Below are positions 63,795 through 64,000 of a stretch of DNA of 64,000 nt, one piece after another. The stretch covers positions 258,219 through 322,218 of the forward strand of contig VZRS01015014.1 of the NCBI GenBank assembly GCA_013398055.1. Direction: 5' to 3'. The notes under the pieces are model-generated. The model was not told the origin of the DNA, made no database searches, and worked only from the letters and a program-made list of their open reading frames with translations. The stretch's first letter is position 1, and each line of letters begins with the position of its first letter. The translations under genes were made by a program, and so were the position numbers. The DNA comes from Ifrita kowaldi. Its lineage: Eukaryota > Chordata > Aves > Passeriformes > Cinclosomatidae.

Positions 63795-64000
63795 CAGGCC
63801 ACAGCGCGGGTAGCGGGACTAGCCCTCGGCTCTTTCGGGGGCCGCCTGTGACCCTACATTTTGCAGGGCCAAGGAGGCGACCTCACTCCTCAGCCGTTCC
63901 TTCCCGTTGGCCGCAACCCCTCGTCCCGCCGCGGCCCGAGCGAGGCGCGCCCGTTGCAGCCGCGCGGGGACGCCCAGCGCCGCACCCCGCCCGCGCCGCG
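63795..64000. promoter_or_regulatory. CpG island at right edge (promoter of the next gene)
   Basis: From about 63800 the sequence is GC- and CpG-rich up to the window end (gccgcggcccgagcgaggcg, cgcgcccgttgcagccgcgc). A GC box CCCCGCCC lies at 63985-63992. No start codon with a recognisable protein follows before the edge. In mammals DEK lies upstream of RNF144B in divergent orientation, so this island may drive a plus-strand DEK; nothing in the sequence itself proves it. Confidence 0.65.

Overview
The window looks like nuclear DNA from a passerine bird. CR1 LINE copies carry the avian 3' end (the ggtcccttccaac... tail). One short element at 56060-56182 is a tRNA-Ile-derived SINE with a CR1-type tail, the arrangement of TguSINE1, which as I recall is known only from passerines. 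The DNA is mostly AT-rich and non-coding. There is no sign of bacterial or viral gene organisation.

The only protein-coding exon I can name is on the minus strand at 4040-4171. It encodes the first 44 residues of an RNF144B (IBRDC2/p53RFP) type RBR E3 ubiquitin ligase, up to the middle of RING1, and ends at a clean splice donor. The rest of the protein must lie beyond position 1, because no later RNF144B exon is visible in 1-4039. A splice acceptor lies 57 bases upstream of the start codon, so transcription starts at higher coordinates. Two minus-strand sites could supply a non-coding first exon: a TATA-containing, CpG-moderate region near 21.3-21.65 kb (donor at 21302) and a strong CpG island at 59.25-59.61 kb (donor at 59248). 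Nearly the whole window would then be RNF144B 5' intron plus upstream DNA.

Layout: 1-4039 intron; 4040-4228 RNF144B exon; 4229-21302 non-coding with a (TA)n array, an A22 tract and an 800-bp CR1 (16818-17617); 21303-21660 candidate exon and promoter; 21942-22147 assembly gap inside poly-A; 22184-47107 non-coding with a second CR1 (29622-30217); 47108-47663 a reverse-strand CR1 without its 3' end; 47664-54715 non-coding with a perfect 14-bp hairpin at 52294-52332; 54716-55387 a long minus-strand open frame that runs into a donor-like site; 56060-56182 the SINE; 59252-59610 a CpG island; 61236-61260 an (AC)n array; 63279-63443 a CR1 tail; and a second CpG island from about 63795 that runs off the right edge and may be the promoter of the next gene. 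In mammals the upstream, divergent neighbour of RNF144B is DEK, so DEK is a reasonable but unproven guess.

I did not find a clearly new biological system. The most useful leads are a 14-codon uORF whose stop overlaps the RNF144B start codon, the unexplained 223-codon open frame, the choice of first exon, and the perfect hairpin.
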